Of a DNA stretch of 64,000 bases, positions 16,374 to 25,257 are shown piece after piece; the stretch's first letter is position 1; each line of letters opens with the position of its first letter. A program made the translations under genes and the position numbers. The stretch spans positions 8,866,001 through 8,930,000 of the forward strand of contig NZ_CP108046.1 in the NCBI RefSeq assembly GCF_041435115.1, in the 5' to 3' direction. The notes below the pieces were generated by a model that was given only the letters and a program-made list of their open reading frames with translations, was not told the origin of the DNA and made no database searches. This DNA is from Streptomyces sp. NBC_00289 (lineage in GTDB: Bacteria; Actinomycetota; Actinomycetes; Streptomycetales; Streptomycetaceae).

Positions 16374-17618
16374 TTGGACACCTCGCCCGTCGCGCCGCAC
16401 CGCCTGGACCCCGCCGGCGGCTGCCCGCACGCCGACAACGCCCGGCTGCTCGCCGGGGCCGCCGTGGCCCGGGTCGTCCTGCCCGGTGACGTCGAGGGGA
16501 TGGCCGTGCTCGGCCACGACGCGCTCAGGGAGTTCCTGGCGCACCCCGAAGTCGCCAAGAACGCCCGGCACTTCACGGCATTGTGTGAGGGGCGGATCGC
16601 CCCGGGCTGGCCGCTGCTCACCTTCGCCACCGTGCACGGCATGACCACCGCCGACGGCGACGACCACCGGCGGCTGCGGTCGCTGGTGAGCCGGGCGTTC
16701 ACCGCCCGCCGGGTGGAGGAACTACGGCCGCGTGTCGAGGAGTTGACCGCCCGGCTGTTGGACGACCTGGACCGGGTGGCCGAGGCGGGCGGTGGCGTCG
16801 CCGACCTGCGACGGCACTTCGCGCTGCCGTTGCCCATGGGCGTCATCTGTGAACTGCTCGGCGTCGACTCGGAGTACCGGGAGCGGCTGCACCAGCTGTC
16901 CAACCAGGTCGTGGCCACCGACATCGCGCCGCCGGACGCCGTCGCCGCCAACCGGGAACTCGTCGCCGTCCTCGCGGGCATCGCGGCCGCCAAGACCGAG
17001 CGGCCCGGTGGCGACCTCACCAGCGCGCTCATCGCCGCCCGCGACGAGGACGGCGACCGGCTCAGCCAGGAGGAGCTGATCGGCACCCTGGTGCTGATGA
17101 TCATCGCCGGGCACGAGACCACGCTCAACCTGATCACCAACGCCGTACGGGCCCTGTGCGGGCACCGTGACCAGCTCGACCTCGTGCTGGCGGGCGGGGC
17201 GAGCTGGACGGACGTCGTCGAGGAGACGCTGCGCTGGGACGCGCCCGTCAGCTACTTCCCGTTCCGGTACCCGGTGCGGGACCTGGCCGTCGGCGGGACG
17301 GTCATACCCCAGGGCACGCCCGTCCTCGCCGGGTACTCCGCCGCCGGACGGGATCCGGCCGTGCACGGGCCGGACGCCGACCGGTTCGACGTCACCCGTC
17401 CGGGGCGGGAGGGAGCCGTACGGCATCTCTCACTCGGGCACGGCGCCCACTACTGCCTGGGCGCGCCGCTGGCCCGGCTGGAGGCCGGCCTCGCCCTGGA
17501 GCGGCTGTTCGCCCGTTTCCCCGGCCTCGACCTCGCCGTCCCCGAAAGCGAGCTCTCCCGTCACTCCAGCTTCGTGGGCAACAGCGTACGAGCGCTTCCG
17601 GTGCGCCTCGGCCGCTGA
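16374..17618 (+). CDS. Cytochrome P450
   Basis: A 414-residue soluble bacterial P450 monooxygenase. The oxygen-binding I-helix motif is AGHETT (about residue 245). The K-helix ExxR is in EETLRW (about 284). The haem loop is LGHGAHYCLGAPLAR (about 350-364), with the cysteine ligand; the usual leading Phe is Leu. The TTG start at 16374 is preferred because GCAGGGAG precedes it and the protein then begins at the usual place; the open frame upstream is low-complexity. No ferredoxin gene adjoins it. The substrate is unknown. Confidence 0.9.
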   Translation: MDTSPVAPHRLDPAGGCPHADNARLLAGAAVARVVLPGDVEGMAVLGHDALREFLAHPEVAKNARHFTALCEGRIAPGWPLLTFATVHGMTTADGDDHRRLRSLVSRAFTARRVEELRPRVEELTARLLDDLDRVAEAGGGVADLRRHFALPLPMGVICELLGVDSEYRERLHQLSNQVVATDIAPPDAVAANRELVAVLAGIAAAKTERPGGDLTSALIAARDEDGDRLSQEELIGTLVLMIIAGHETTLNLITNAVRALCGHRDQLDLVLAGGASWTDVVEETLRWDAPVSYFPFRYPVRDLAVGGTVIPQGTPVLAGYSAAGRDPAVHGPDADRFDVTRPGREGAVRHLSLGHGAHYCLGAPLARLEAGLALERLFARFPGLDLAVPESELSRHSSFVGNSVRALPVRLGR

Positions 17619-17689
17619 GCCAGGTGAACGCCGTGATGACCGGGAACCGCCGTGACGACCGGCGAGCCGGCGGGACGCGCCGCGCGCGT

Positions 17690-18088
17690 TCAGCCGAGCC
17701 CGGCCCGCGCCTCCTCGGCGATCTGCTCGAAGCGCGCGCCCATGGCCGCCGCCAGCGCCTGCGCGCCCGACAGCGGACGGACCATGACCATGAGCTCGTC
17801 GATCAGACCGTCCTCGTCGAGGTGGATGAAGTCGCAGCCGGTGAGCTCACGGCCGTCGACCCGGGCGGTGAAGACCAGCGCGTGGTCACGGCCGTCCGCG
17901 CCGTCGAGTTCGCGGACGTAGCGGAAGTCCTCGAAGACCTGTGCCACCGCGCGCAGGATCGCCGCGGTGATGGCCTTTCCGGTGTACGGCTTGAAGACCA
18001 CCGGGCTGGTGAAGACGACGTCCGGCGCCAGCAGCGCCTCGGCGGCGTCGAGGTCCTGTGCCTCGACCGCCTCGCGGAATGCACGCAT
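17690..18088 (-). CDS. NTF2-like/SnoaL-type small protein
   Basis: A 132-residue alpha+beta-barrel protein of the nuclear transport factor 2-like superfamily (FREAVEAQDLDAAEALLAPD at the N-terminus; TGCDFIHLDEDGLIDELMVMVRP near the end). Members bind or isomerise small hydrophobic molecules, but many are of unknown use. Start 18088 is chosen because GGAG lies at a proper distance; an ATG at 18094 would be too close to it. It is divergent from a PadR regulator, which probably controls it, and convergent with the P450. Confidence 0.82.
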   Translation of the reverse strand: MRAFREAVEAQDLDAAEALLAPDVVFTSPVVFKPYTGKAITAAILRAVAQVFEDFRYVRELDGADGRDHALVFTARVDGRELTGCDFIHLDEDGLIDELMVMVRPLSGAQALAAAMGARFEQIAEEARAGLG

Positions 18089-18175
18089 CGACATCTCTCC
18101 AGTCCGTCCAGTTTGTCTGGTCAAATAGTTGAGTAGGTGCGGATTAGATTAGTCATCTGCTGTTAGCGTGTCCAC
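18089..18175. promoter_or_regulatory. Divergent promoter region of the NTF2-like and PadR genes
   Basis: An AT-richer 87-base gap. TCAAATAGTTGA (18121-18132) is a near-palindrome and a candidate operator. TAGCGT (18164-18169) ends six bases before the PadR ATG at 18176, which fits a -10 box of a leaderless transcript. The -35 element is unclear. Confidence 0.45.
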
Positions 18176-18739
18176 ATGTCGTTGAAGTACGCGGTCCTGG
18201 CCGCCCTGCTGGAGGGCGAGGCCTCGGGCTACGAGCTGTCCAAGGTGTTCGACGTGTCGCTCGCGAACTTCTGGCCGGCCACACCGCAGCAGCTCTACCG
18301 CGAGCTGGAACGTCTCGCGCAGGACGGCCTGATCGAGGCGCGCGTGGTGCAGCAGGAACGCCGCCCCAACAAGCGGATGTTCACGCTCACCGAGGCCGGC
18401 CGCGGTGAACTCGGCGCGTTCGCGGCCGAGCCGACCCGTCGGCCCACCGCGATCCGCGACGAACTCCTGATCAAGATCCAGGCCATGGACGGCTCGGACC
18501 CGGCGGGGACCCGCGCCCTCGTCGAGGAACGCATGACGTGGGCGCGCGGAAAGCTCACCCGCTACGAACGGGTACGCGAACGGCTCCTCGGCGGGTGTAC
18601 GGAGGAGGAGTATCTGCGAGCCGCCGACCGGGTCGGCCCGTACCTCACCCTCATGGCGGGGATCTCGTTCGAGGAGCAGAACCTGCTCTGGTGCGAGCGC
18701 GTTCTCGCGGTCCTCGGGCGCCGGGTTCCTCTAGGCTGA
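18176..18739 (+). CDS. PadR-family regulator
   Basis: A 187-residue PadR protein. The winged helix fills residues about 1-80 (LKYAVLAALLEGEASGYELS; PQQLYRELERLAQDGLIEAR) and a C-terminal helical dimerisation region follows (RYERVRERLLGG). There is no ribosome binding site at the ATG, in line with a leaderless message. It lies divergent from the NTF2-like gene and five bases before the methyltransferase. PadR proteins are usually repressors that answer phenolics or drugs; the ligand here is unknown. Confidence 0.9.
   Translation: MSLKYAVLAALLEGEASGYELSKVFDVSLANFWPATPQQLYRELERLAQDGLIEARVVQQERRPNKRMFTLTEAGRGELGAFAAEPTRRPTAIRDELLIKIQAMDGSDPAGTRALVEERMTWARGKLTRYERVRERLLGGCTEEEYLRAADRVGPYLTLMAGISFEEQNLLWCERVLAVLGRRVPLG
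18732..18737 (+). promoter_or_regulatory. Candidate -10 box for the methyltransferase gene
   Basis: TAGGCT fits the TAGxxT -10 pattern and sits seven bases before the ATG at 18745, inside the end of the padR gene. The -35 region is not clear. It suggests a leaderless transcript besides read-through from padR. Confidence 0.4.
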
Positions 18740-18744
18740 CGCGG

Positions 18745-19470
18745 ATGTTCAGCCCCGAAGGCCCCGGTCTGCGCGAACTCGCCGTGCAGGCGCTCTCGTC
18801 CGTCGAACGCGGCTACGACCTGCTCGCGCCGAAATTCGACCACACCCCCTTCCGTACGCCGGACTCGGTGCTCGACGCCGTCGCCTCGGCCCTTGGGCGG
18901 ACCGGCCCCTTCGACGACGGGCTCGACCTGTGCTGCGGCACCGGCGCGGGAGTCGGTGTGCTGGCACGGGTGTGCCGCCGCAGTGTCACCGGGGTCGACT
19001 TCAGCGCCGGCATGCTCGCCGTCGCGCGGGAACGCCCGCCCGCTCCGGGGCCGCCGATCTCCTGGGTGCGCGCTGACGCCCGCGCCCTCCCGTTCGGTCC
19101 CGGCTTCGACCTCGTGGTCAGCTTCGGGGCGTTCGGACACTTCCTGCCGGGGGAGTTGCCGGTGCTGTTCAGGCAGGCCCGTTCCGTTCTGCGGCCGGGC
19201 GGCTGCCTGGCCTTTCCCGTCGTCGCCCCGCCCCGCCCGGGATCCCGCGCCTACTGGATGCTGCTGGCCTTCGACGGGGTGATGCGGCTGCGCAACGCCG
19301 TGTGGCGGCCGCCGTTCGTCATGTACTACCGCGCCTACCGGTTCGGTGACCTGCGACGGGAGTTGGAGCGCGCCGGGTTCCTGGTCGAGCTCCAGGCCCT
19401 GTCCGACTTCGGGCGGCGGCGCGACGGCAGTCCCCGGGTGCGGATGGTCGTGGCCCGGCGGCCGGACTAG
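18745..19470 (+). CDS. SAM-dependent methyltransferase, class I
   Basis: A 241-residue Rossmann-fold methyltransferase. The SAM-binding motif I is GLDLCCGTGAGVGVLA (about residues 57-72), followed by the acidic end of strand 2 (GVDFSAGMLAVAR) and motif DARALPFGPGFDLVVSFGAF. The target is not evident. TAGGCT at 18732-18737 lies seven bases before the ATG and could serve as a -10 box of a separate leaderless transcript; there is no clear ribosome binding site. Confidence 0.88.
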   Translation: MFSPEGPGLRELAVQALSSVERGYDLLAPKFDHTPFRTPDSVLDAVASALGRTGPFDDGLDLCCGTGAGVGVLARVCRRSVTGVDFSAGMLAVARERPPAPGPPISWVRADARALPFGPGFDLVVSFGAFGHFLPGELPVLFRQARSVLRPGGCLAFPVVAPPRPGSRAYWMLLAFDGVMRLRNAVWRPPFVMYYRAYRFGDLRRELERAGFLVELQALSDFGRRRDGSPRVRMVVARRPD

Positions 19471-19681
19471 TCCGTACGGCCCACCGCCGCCGTCCGCTCC
19501 CCGCGCGGCGGCGACCGGGGCGGACGTGACGGCGGTGCGGTCGTCGGAGCCCGCGCCCGCGCCCGCGTCTGCGCTGTCGGGCGGAGAGTCGGCCGGCGGC
19601 CCCAACGCCGCCGGCCCCGGACGCCTTCGGAGCCGGCCGGCCGGGCGCCGACTCCGGACGCCGGCGGTCGGCTCCGCGTCG

Positions 19682-20416
19682 TCAGCCCGCCGACGGGAGG
19701 GTGAACTCGTAGACGAGAGCGTCCTGTTCGGCGTCCACGACGAGGTCGGTGATCTCCAGGGGGCGGGCGTACTGGTCGTGGACGCGCCGGGTGACCCGTA
19801 CCGAGGGTGCGTCGGGAAGCGGAGTGATGGAGTCCCGGTGGTGCAGGGTGAGGCCCGCCCGGCGCATCCAGTCGTAGGTCCGCCGCAGCTGTGCCGAGGC
19901 GGCTCCGTCGGCGCGGTCGCGGTACCGGGCCAGTTCCTCCACCTCGGCGAGGGCCACGGCGGAGAAGGACGTCACGGCGCTGCGCCGGCCCCGTCCGTCG
20001 GCGCCGGCGGACTCGTAGCGGTGTACCAGGGTGGGCCGGTGCGGAGCCAGCCCCAGCGCCTCGGCGTGCGCGGGCGGCGGCGTTTCCCAGGTGACGGTCG
20101 TCCGGTCGGCGGCGCCGGGCTCCGCGTCCCGCGCGCCCACCGGAAAGGTCAGGGAGGAGTGGTTCTCCAGTGGCAGGCCCGGCAGAGTGGCGTAGCTGCC
20201 CCGTCGGTCGGTAGCGACGAGACCGTCGCGGCGCAGCACCTCCAGCGCCTGCCGAACGGTCTCCCTGCTGACCCCGAAGTGCTCGGCCAACTGCCGCTCA
20301 CCCGGCAGCCGTTCGCCGGGCGGGACGGTCTTGTCGCGCAGTTCGCCGAGCAACTCCACGGCGATCCGCCAGTACAGCGGCTGTTCTTCGGTGGACGGGT
20401 GGTCGGTGCGGGCCAT
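19682..20416 (-). CDS. GntR-family regulator with UTRA domain (HutC/DasR type)
   Basis: A 244-residue regulator. The GntR winged helix is at residues about 12-80 (RLPGERQLAEHFGVSRETVR, QALEVLRRDGLVATDRRGSY), and a UTRA ligand domain fills about 95-240. A strong AGGAGG lies before the ATG at 20416. A dre-like site, TGGTCTAAACCA, is 65 bases upstream, suggesting autoregulation and a DasR-like binding preference. UTRA regulators sense sugar phosphates, histidine derivatives or drugs. The ligand cannot be assigned. Confidence 0.9.
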   Translation of the reverse strand: MARTDHPSTEEQPLYWRIAVELLGELRDKTVPPGERLPGERQLAEHFGVSRETVRQALEVLRRDGLVATDRRGSYATLPGLPLENHSSLTFPVGARDAEPGAADRTTVTWETPPPAHAEALGLAPHRPTLVHRYESAGADGRGRRSAVTSFSAVALAEVEELARYRDRADGAASAQLRRTYDWMRRAGLTLHHRDSITPLPDAPSVRVTRRVHDQYARPLEITDLVVDAEQDALVYEFTLPSAG

Positions 20417-20480
20417 GCCGCGCCTCCTGTTGGTGACATGCCGTAGCCGTGCGGGCTCATTGCGCCACCAGATCTAGCAT

Positions 20481-20492
20481 TGGTCTAAACCA
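20481..20492. promoter_or_regulatory. dre-like operator upstream of the HutC/DasR-type gene
   Basis: TGGTCTAAACCA differs from the DasR core TGGTCTAGACCA by one base and is itself nearly palindromic. It lies 65 bases before the regulator start, where its promoter should be. Confidence 0.55.
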
Positions 20493-20546
20493 GCAGGGAA
20501 GGGCGGCCCGGCAGTTCGGCCGAAACCGGCCCGCCCCGGCCGGCCG

Positions 20547-21713
20547 TCAGAGCGCGCTGTACAGGGCGTCGATCAGCGCCGTCTTTCGCGGGTCGTCGGC
20601 GATATGAGGCCCCATACGGTTCATCACGTACCCGAGGGAGACCCCCGCCTCCGGGTCGGCCAGTCCGCAGGAGCCGCCGAAGCCGTCATGTCCGAAAGCC
20701 CGCGGGTTCGGCCCGTACGAGCCGTTCGGCCCGCTGAGCCACAGGCCGAGGCCGATCTCGGTGTCGTGCGCGAGACCGGCGCCCAGGACCAGGTCACGGC
20801 AGCGGCCCTGTCCTTCGCGTGCCCGCTCGGCCGCCTCGGCGGAAAGGACGCGGTGGCCGTCGTAGGCGCCCCGGCCGGCGAAGATCCCGTACAGCGCCGC
20901 CACGGCCCGCGCGGTGCCGTGCCCGTTCGCGGCGGGGATCTCGGCGGCCCGCCACGCGGCCGAGTTGGCCTCGGTCGCGCCCACCAGCGGGTTGGCCAGC
21001 GCGGCGAGGGCGGCGGGCGTCAACTGGCTGAAGACCGCGGCCTGTTCGCTGCTCGACGCGGTCGGCGGATGCACCAGCTCGGCGGCCCGGCCGGCCTCCA
21101 TCTCCGGCAGCCCGATGGTGAAGTCGATCCCCAGCGGTCCGGTCGCCTCCCGTTCCAGGAAGGCGCCGGGCAGCAGCCCCGAGACGCGCCGCACGACCTC
21201 GCCGACCAGGAAGCCGTACGTCATCGCGTGGTACCCGGACCGGGTTCCCGGCTCCCACCAGGGCTCCATCGCCGCCAGCCGCCGCGTGGTCAGCTCCCAG
21301 TCGTAGAGGTCGGCGAGCGAGTGCGGCTCGCGCGGACCGCACAGCCCGGACCGGTGCGACAGCAGATGTCGTACGAGAACCTTCTCCTTGCCGGCCGCGG
21401 CGAACTCGGGCCAGTACGCGGCCACCGGAGCGTCGAAGTCCAGCAGCCCCCGGTCGGCGAGGATGTGCGCGCACAGCGCGACCGGCCCTTTCGACGTCGA
21501 CCACACGTTGACCAGCGTGTCCCGCTCCCCGGGGCGGGTGCGGGCCGCGTCGGCCCAGCCGCCCCACAGGTCCACCACGGTCTCGCCGTCGACCGTGACG
21601 GTGACCGCGGCGCCCAGCTCGCCGCGTGCGCGGAAGTTCTCCCCGAACGCCGTGCGCACCGCCGCGAAACGTGTGTCGCAGTGACCGTGAACGTCTGCCT
21701 CGTGCTCGGACAT
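20547..21713 (-). CDS. Serine hydrolase (beta-lactamase/EstB-like)
   Basis: A 388-residue class C beta-lactamase-fold hydrolase of the esterase EstB group. The catalytic SxxK is STSK in NVWSTSKGPVAL (about residues 74-85), and a tyrosine motif lies in YHAMTYGFLVGEVV (about 157-170). The ATG at 21713 has GGAGGGCCC immediately upstream. No signal peptide is seen, so the enzyme is probably an intracellular esterase or peptidase of unknown substrate. Confidence 0.88.
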   Translation of the reverse strand: MSEHEADVHGHCDTRFAAVRTAFGENFRARGELGAAVTVTVDGETVVDLWGGWADAARTRPGERDTLVNVWSTSKGPVALCAHILADRGLLDFDAPVAAYWPEFAAAGKEKVLVRHLLSHRSGLCGPREPHSLADLYDWELTTRRLAAMEPWWEPGTRSGYHAMTYGFLVGEVVRRVSGLLPGAFLEREATGPLGIDFTIGLPEMEAGRAAELVHPPTASSSEQAAVFSQLTPAALAALANPLVGATEANSAAWRAAEIPAANGHGTARAVAALYGIFAGRGAYDGHRVLSAEAAERAREGQGRCRDLVLGAGLAHDTEIGLGLWLSGPNGSYGPNPRAFGHDGFGGSCGLADPEAGVSLGYVMNRMGPHIADDPRKTALIDALYSAL

Positions 21714-21831
21714 GGGCCCTCCGTCGTCCGCCGGAAACCCGGGCCGCGACGCTGCGGCCCGAACCCCCCGAACGTACCGACTGGTCGGACTGGGCGGAAG
21801 GCCGCCCCCGCGCATCCGGACGGGTCGCCCC

Positions 21832-22800
21832 TCAGGCGTGTGACCGAAGCCAGCTCACCTTGGCCGCCTCCTGGTACGGGCCGCCGCCCTCATGGTCGTT
21901 GAAGTCGTACACCTCGATCGCCTTGTCCTCGTGTGCCCAGGCGTTGAAGGCCGCGAAGACGGTCGAGGGCGGGCAGGTCTGGTCCTCCAGGGCCGCCGAG
22001 AACAGGGCCGGTGCCCGGCCACGGGCGGCGAAGTGCACACCGTCGAAGTAGGAGAGGGTGCGCAGGGCGTCCTCACCGCGGCCTCGATGCGTCTTGAGGT
22101 AGAGGCCGATCTCCCGGTACGGGTGACGGTCGGTGATGGTCGCGGCGCGCGGGTAGTCGCACAGGAACGGCACGTCCGGTGCGACCGCCGTCAGGTCCGG
22201 AACCAGTCCGCCCACGGCGATCGTGATGCCGCCGCCCTGGCTGGCGCCGACGGCCACCGTGCGGCCCGGATCGGCCAGCGGGTGCGAACGGGCCGCCTCC
22301 ACCGCCCGGACGCCGTCCGTGAACACCCGGCGGTAGTAGTAGTTCTCGGGTGCGTCGATGCCCCGGGTCATGAAACCTGGGTAGGCCGGCGCGCCGCCCA
22401 CCGGGTCGCCGGTCCCACCACCGCCGCCCCAGGCACTGCCCTGGCCGCGGGTGTCCATCACGAAGTGCGCCCGGCCCGTGGACGCCCACAGCAGATGCTC
22501 GTGCGGCAGGCCGCGACCGCCGCCGTAGCCCACGAACTCCACGACCACCGGGAGCGGCGACGACACCTCGGCGGGCAGGGTGAACCAGCCCTTCACCGGG
22601 TGACCGCCGAACCCGGCGAACGTCACGTCGTACACCTTCACCGTGGTCAGACCCGTGTCGACGAGTTCGAAACGGGCGTCCAGGTCGTGCTCGCGGGTCT
22701 CCTCGAGGGTCTTGGCCCAGAACGCGTCGAAGTCCTCGGGCTCGGCGGACGCGCTGCGGTACTCGCGGAGTTCCTCGATCGGAAGGTCGAACAGGGCCAT
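21832..22800 (-). CDS. Acetylxylan esterase/cephalosporin-C deacetylase family
   Basis: A 322-residue alpha/beta hydrolase of the AXE1 family, which removes acetyl groups from xylo-oligosaccharides and related small acetates. The nucleophile lies in GASQGGGI (about residues 183-190), and VMDTRGQGSAW and HEGGGPYQE (the likely catalytic His) are conserved. Length is the family norm and there is no signal peptide, so it should act on imported oligosaccharides. Its stop is 118 bases from the neighbouring hydrolase start on the same strand. Confidence 0.9.
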   Translation of the reverse strand: MALFDLPIEELREYRSASAEPEDFDAFWAKTLEETREHDLDARFELVDTGLTTVKVYDVTFAGFGGHPVKGWFTLPAEVSSPLPVVVEFVGYGGGRGLPHEHLLWASTGRAHFVMDTRGQGSAWGGGGGTGDPVGGAPAYPGFMTRGIDAPENYYYRRVFTDGVRAVEAARSHPLADPGRTVAVGASQGGGITIAVGGLVPDLTAVAPDVPFLCDYPRAATITDRHPYREIGLYLKTHRGRGEDALRTLSYFDGVHFAARGRAPALFSAALEDQTCPPSTVFAAFNAWAHEDKAIEVYDFNDHEGGGPYQEAAKVSWLRSHA

Positions 22801-22882
22801 GTAGGACCGCCTTTGTGGAAAGTGAGTGCGGATGATCACACCGTACGGGTGAGGTCGGACGACTCGCCAGGTCCCCTGCGCC

Positions 22883-23272
22883 GTGCGCATCCACGACGAC
22901 ACCATGACGTCTGCCGCCGAAGCGCCGGTCGAGGTGGTGGAACCGCTGGTCAGGGACGCCGAATCGGTCGTCGTGGACGAGCGGCGGGAGGTTCCGGGCG
23001 GCTGGGTGGCAATCACGGGTGGTCGGGTCACCGCCGTCGGCTCCGCCGGGACCCAAGCCGGGGGCCGCGGCGACCGTCTCCGCCCGCCGGACGACAGGCC
23101 ACGCCGGGCACCACCGGGGGCGAGGCCTGGGTCGGGGCGGCCTACGATCGTCCCGGCCCGGATCCTCGTCGACCGCGCCGAGCCCGCCCTGCCCGCACGG
23201 GCGGACGCGCTCCGGACCCACGGGGGCATCGCCCGTACGCGGAGCACCGCCCCCGCCGCATCCGGTGGGTGA
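22883..23272 (+). pseudogene. Amidohydrolase (8-oxoguanine deaminase-like) remnant
   Basis: One 129-codon frame has an N-terminus like a metal-dependent amidohydrolase or deaminase (SVVVDERREVPGGWVAITGG, RVTAVGSAG). It then turns into meaningless proline/arginine-rich sequence and ends in ALPARADALRTHGGIART, which resembles the end of such enzymes. The whole metal-binding barrel (normally 400 residues) is missing. I read it as a gene with a large internal deletion and frameshifts. The residual similarity is by eye. Confidence 0.45.
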
Positions 23273-23295
23273 ACCGGTGTCCCGGCGGCGCCCGG

Positions 23296-23877
23296 TCAGG
23301 CGCGGCGGCGGGTCCACTGGGGCTCGGTGAGTGCCCAGTCACGCTCCCACTCGGCCATCCGGTGCCGGGTGGCCGTGGTGCGGACGAGGGACTGTCCGAC
23401 CAGGACGACGGCGACCGCGCCGCCCGTGGCACACGCGGCCATCGCGAGGGTGTGCTGCCAGACCGCGCTCTCGCCGGGCGGCGGGGCCACACTCCGGCCC
23501 CGGGAGTCGAACCACACGTCGACCACATCGCCGTGGTGGCTGCCCGCCGGGACACGTGCCGTCACCGTACGCACCCCCGTGCCGGCCTCGGTCCAGCGGA
23601 CCTTCACCCGGTACGAGTGCTCACGGCCGCCCACCGAGGGCAACGTGTCCGGGGTCCTGCCGACCACCTCGGCCCGCACCCGATGACGCTCGGCGCGCTC
23701 CGTGGCGACGACGGCGCGCGCCTCGTCGTGGGCCCACCATCCCGCGACCGCTCCGGCCAGGGGGGCGGCCACCAGCAGCAGCACGACGACGACCAGCATC
23801 GTCCACGCCTCTACGGCGTCCGACCGGCGCCGCAACGGATTGCGCCGCCAGCGCCAACCGCGCAACCGGGTTCGCAT
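23296..23877 (-). CDS. Rv1733c-family membrane protein
   Basis: A 193-residue protein with two membrane segments (MLVVVVLLLVAAPLAGAVAG near residues 27-46; LAMAACATGGAVAVVLVG near 144-161) enclosing an extracytoplasmic loop with VDVWFDSRGRSV. This is the layout of the Mycobacterium Rv1733c family, whose role is unknown. GGAGG lies five bases before the ATG at 23877. The basic N-terminus (RTRLRGWRWRRNPLRRRSD) is typical. Confidence 0.85.
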   Translation of the reverse strand: MRTRLRGWRWRRNPLRRRSDAVEAWTMLVVVVLLLVAAPLAGAVAGWWAHDEARAVVATERAERHRVRAEVVGRTPDTLPSVGGREHSYRVKVRWTEAGTGVRTVTARVPAGSHHGDVVDVWFDSRGRSVAPPPGESAVWQHTLAMAACATGGAVAVVLVGQSLVRTTATRHRMAEWERDWALTEPQWTRRRA

Positions 23878-24250
23878 GTCGACCTCCGCACCACGCACAG
23901 CTGCGAGTGCTCATCCGGATCCAGTATCCGTCCGCTGCCGCCGTTCACCAACTGCTCCCGCACGGAGCGCCGGACGACTGGTCGCGGTCGCCGGTTCCCG
24001 GTGCCCAGCCGCGGGGCGGTGAAACGCCGGGGAGAGCGCGAGGCGGGCGCGGGGCGGACGGGGCGCGGACGTGCGGGGGCGTGCGGGACAGGAGGGTCGG
24101 AGGGGGCTCGGGGGAGGGCAATGCGGGAGTGAGTGCGGGGGATGGGGAGGCGGGCGCCGAGCGGTCCGGTGGGGGGGGGTGCGGGTCGGGTCGGCGGGTC
24201 TGCGGGTCTCCGGGTCGGCGGGTCGGGAGGCCGACAGGGGCGACCGTTGC

Positions 24251-24304
24251 GGCAGCGGCAGCGGCAGCGGCAGCGGCAGCGGCAGTGGCAGTGGCAGCGG
24301 CAGT
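24251..24304 (+). repeat. GGCAGC hexamer array
   Basis: Nine consecutive hexamers: GGCAGC five times, GGCAGT twice, GGCAGC, GGCAGT. It is a simple repeat, likely variable in copy number between strains, in a gene-free region. Confidence 0.85.
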
Positions 24305-24340
24305 GGGTGGGGCCTGCCGGTGGTTGCGACGGTGCGTGGG

Positions 24341-24424
24341 GGCCGCCGACGGTCGTCGCGGTGCCCGGCGGTGCCGCACGCGCCGAGGGCCGGCCGACAG
24401 TCGTGGCGGTGCCCGGCGGTGCCC
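24341..24424 (+). repeat. 48-base imperfect direct repeat
   Basis: A block around GACGGTCGTCGCGGTGCCCG (from 24349) recurs as GACAGTCGTGGCGGTGCCCG (from 24397). Each copy is followed by GCGGTGCC. Confidence 0.65.
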
Positions 24425-24494
24425 GGGTCGCACGGCGTGGACGCGGAGCCCCCCGCCGCCGGCCGGCCTCACCGGGTGGCGGCCGGCGCCTGCG

Positions 24495-25257
24495 TCAGCC
24501 GAAGCGTTCGATGCGGATGCGGTCCACGGGCTGTCCTGCCTCGAGCAGCAGCCGCGACGCGTGTTCCGCGAAGGCGTTGGAGCCGCACACATAGGCCTCC
24601 CATCCACCAGGAGGCTGCTCGGCCAGGAGCGGCGCCACATGTGCGGCGGCCACACGTCCCACGGGCACACCCTCGGGCGCGCTCCGCGTGAACACCGGGG
24701 TCGTCTCCGCGCCCAACTCCCGCGCGTAGATGAGCTCCTGGGGGCTGCGTGCCGACACCAGCAGACGCAGCGGCACCCGAAGGTCACGCGCCCGGTGGTG
24801 ACGCACCATCGACATCAGCGGTACGACGCCGGAACCGGCGCCGATCAGCAGCGCGGGCCGGTCGCCGGGCCAGGCGAAGAAGCCGCTCAGCGGGCCGCGC
24901 ACCTCGACCTCGTCCCCTGGCTTGGCCACGCCGTGGAACCAGCCCGAGACCTCGCCGCCCTCGACGTGGTCGAGGGTGAGTTCGATGTGGCCCGAGTCGT
25001 CGGGCGCGGAAGCGATCGAGTAGTGGCGCTGGGCCACATAGCCGTCGTCCGCGGTGAGCCGCAGCATCAGGTGCTGGCCCGGCAGGTGCCCGGCCCAGGC
25101 GGGCACCGAGAACCGGAAGGTCGCGGCGAGCGGGGTCTCACGGCGGATCTCGGTGAGCGTCGCGGTCTGCCACAGCGCGGCGGCGCGGCCGCTCACGGCG
25201 ATGCGCCCGGGCACGGCGAACCGTGTCGTGGGAGTGAAAGCGGGGCGAGGGAAGATC

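Larger units (their letters stand above)
23878..24494. other. Long G-rich intergenic region
   Basis: These 617 bases show no gene that I can support. From about 24010 to 24480 the forward strand is strongly enriched in G. It contains a hexamer array (24251-24304) and a 48-base direct repeat (24341-24424). Frames read through it give only arginine/glycine or alanine runs. It may be a decayed gene or a hypervariable spacer. Confidence 0.5.

Noticed and set aside
16374..19470. Natural-product gene cluster around the P450
   Set aside because: The neighbours are a PadR regulator, an NTF2-like protein and a methyltransferase, with no polyketide, peptide or terpene synthase. This is not enough to call a cluster.
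23945..24494. Alanine-rich reverse frame through the GGCAGC array
   Set aside because: It is only an upstream extension of the flavin reductase frame, with homopolymer runs and no ribosome binding site. The true start is at 25265.
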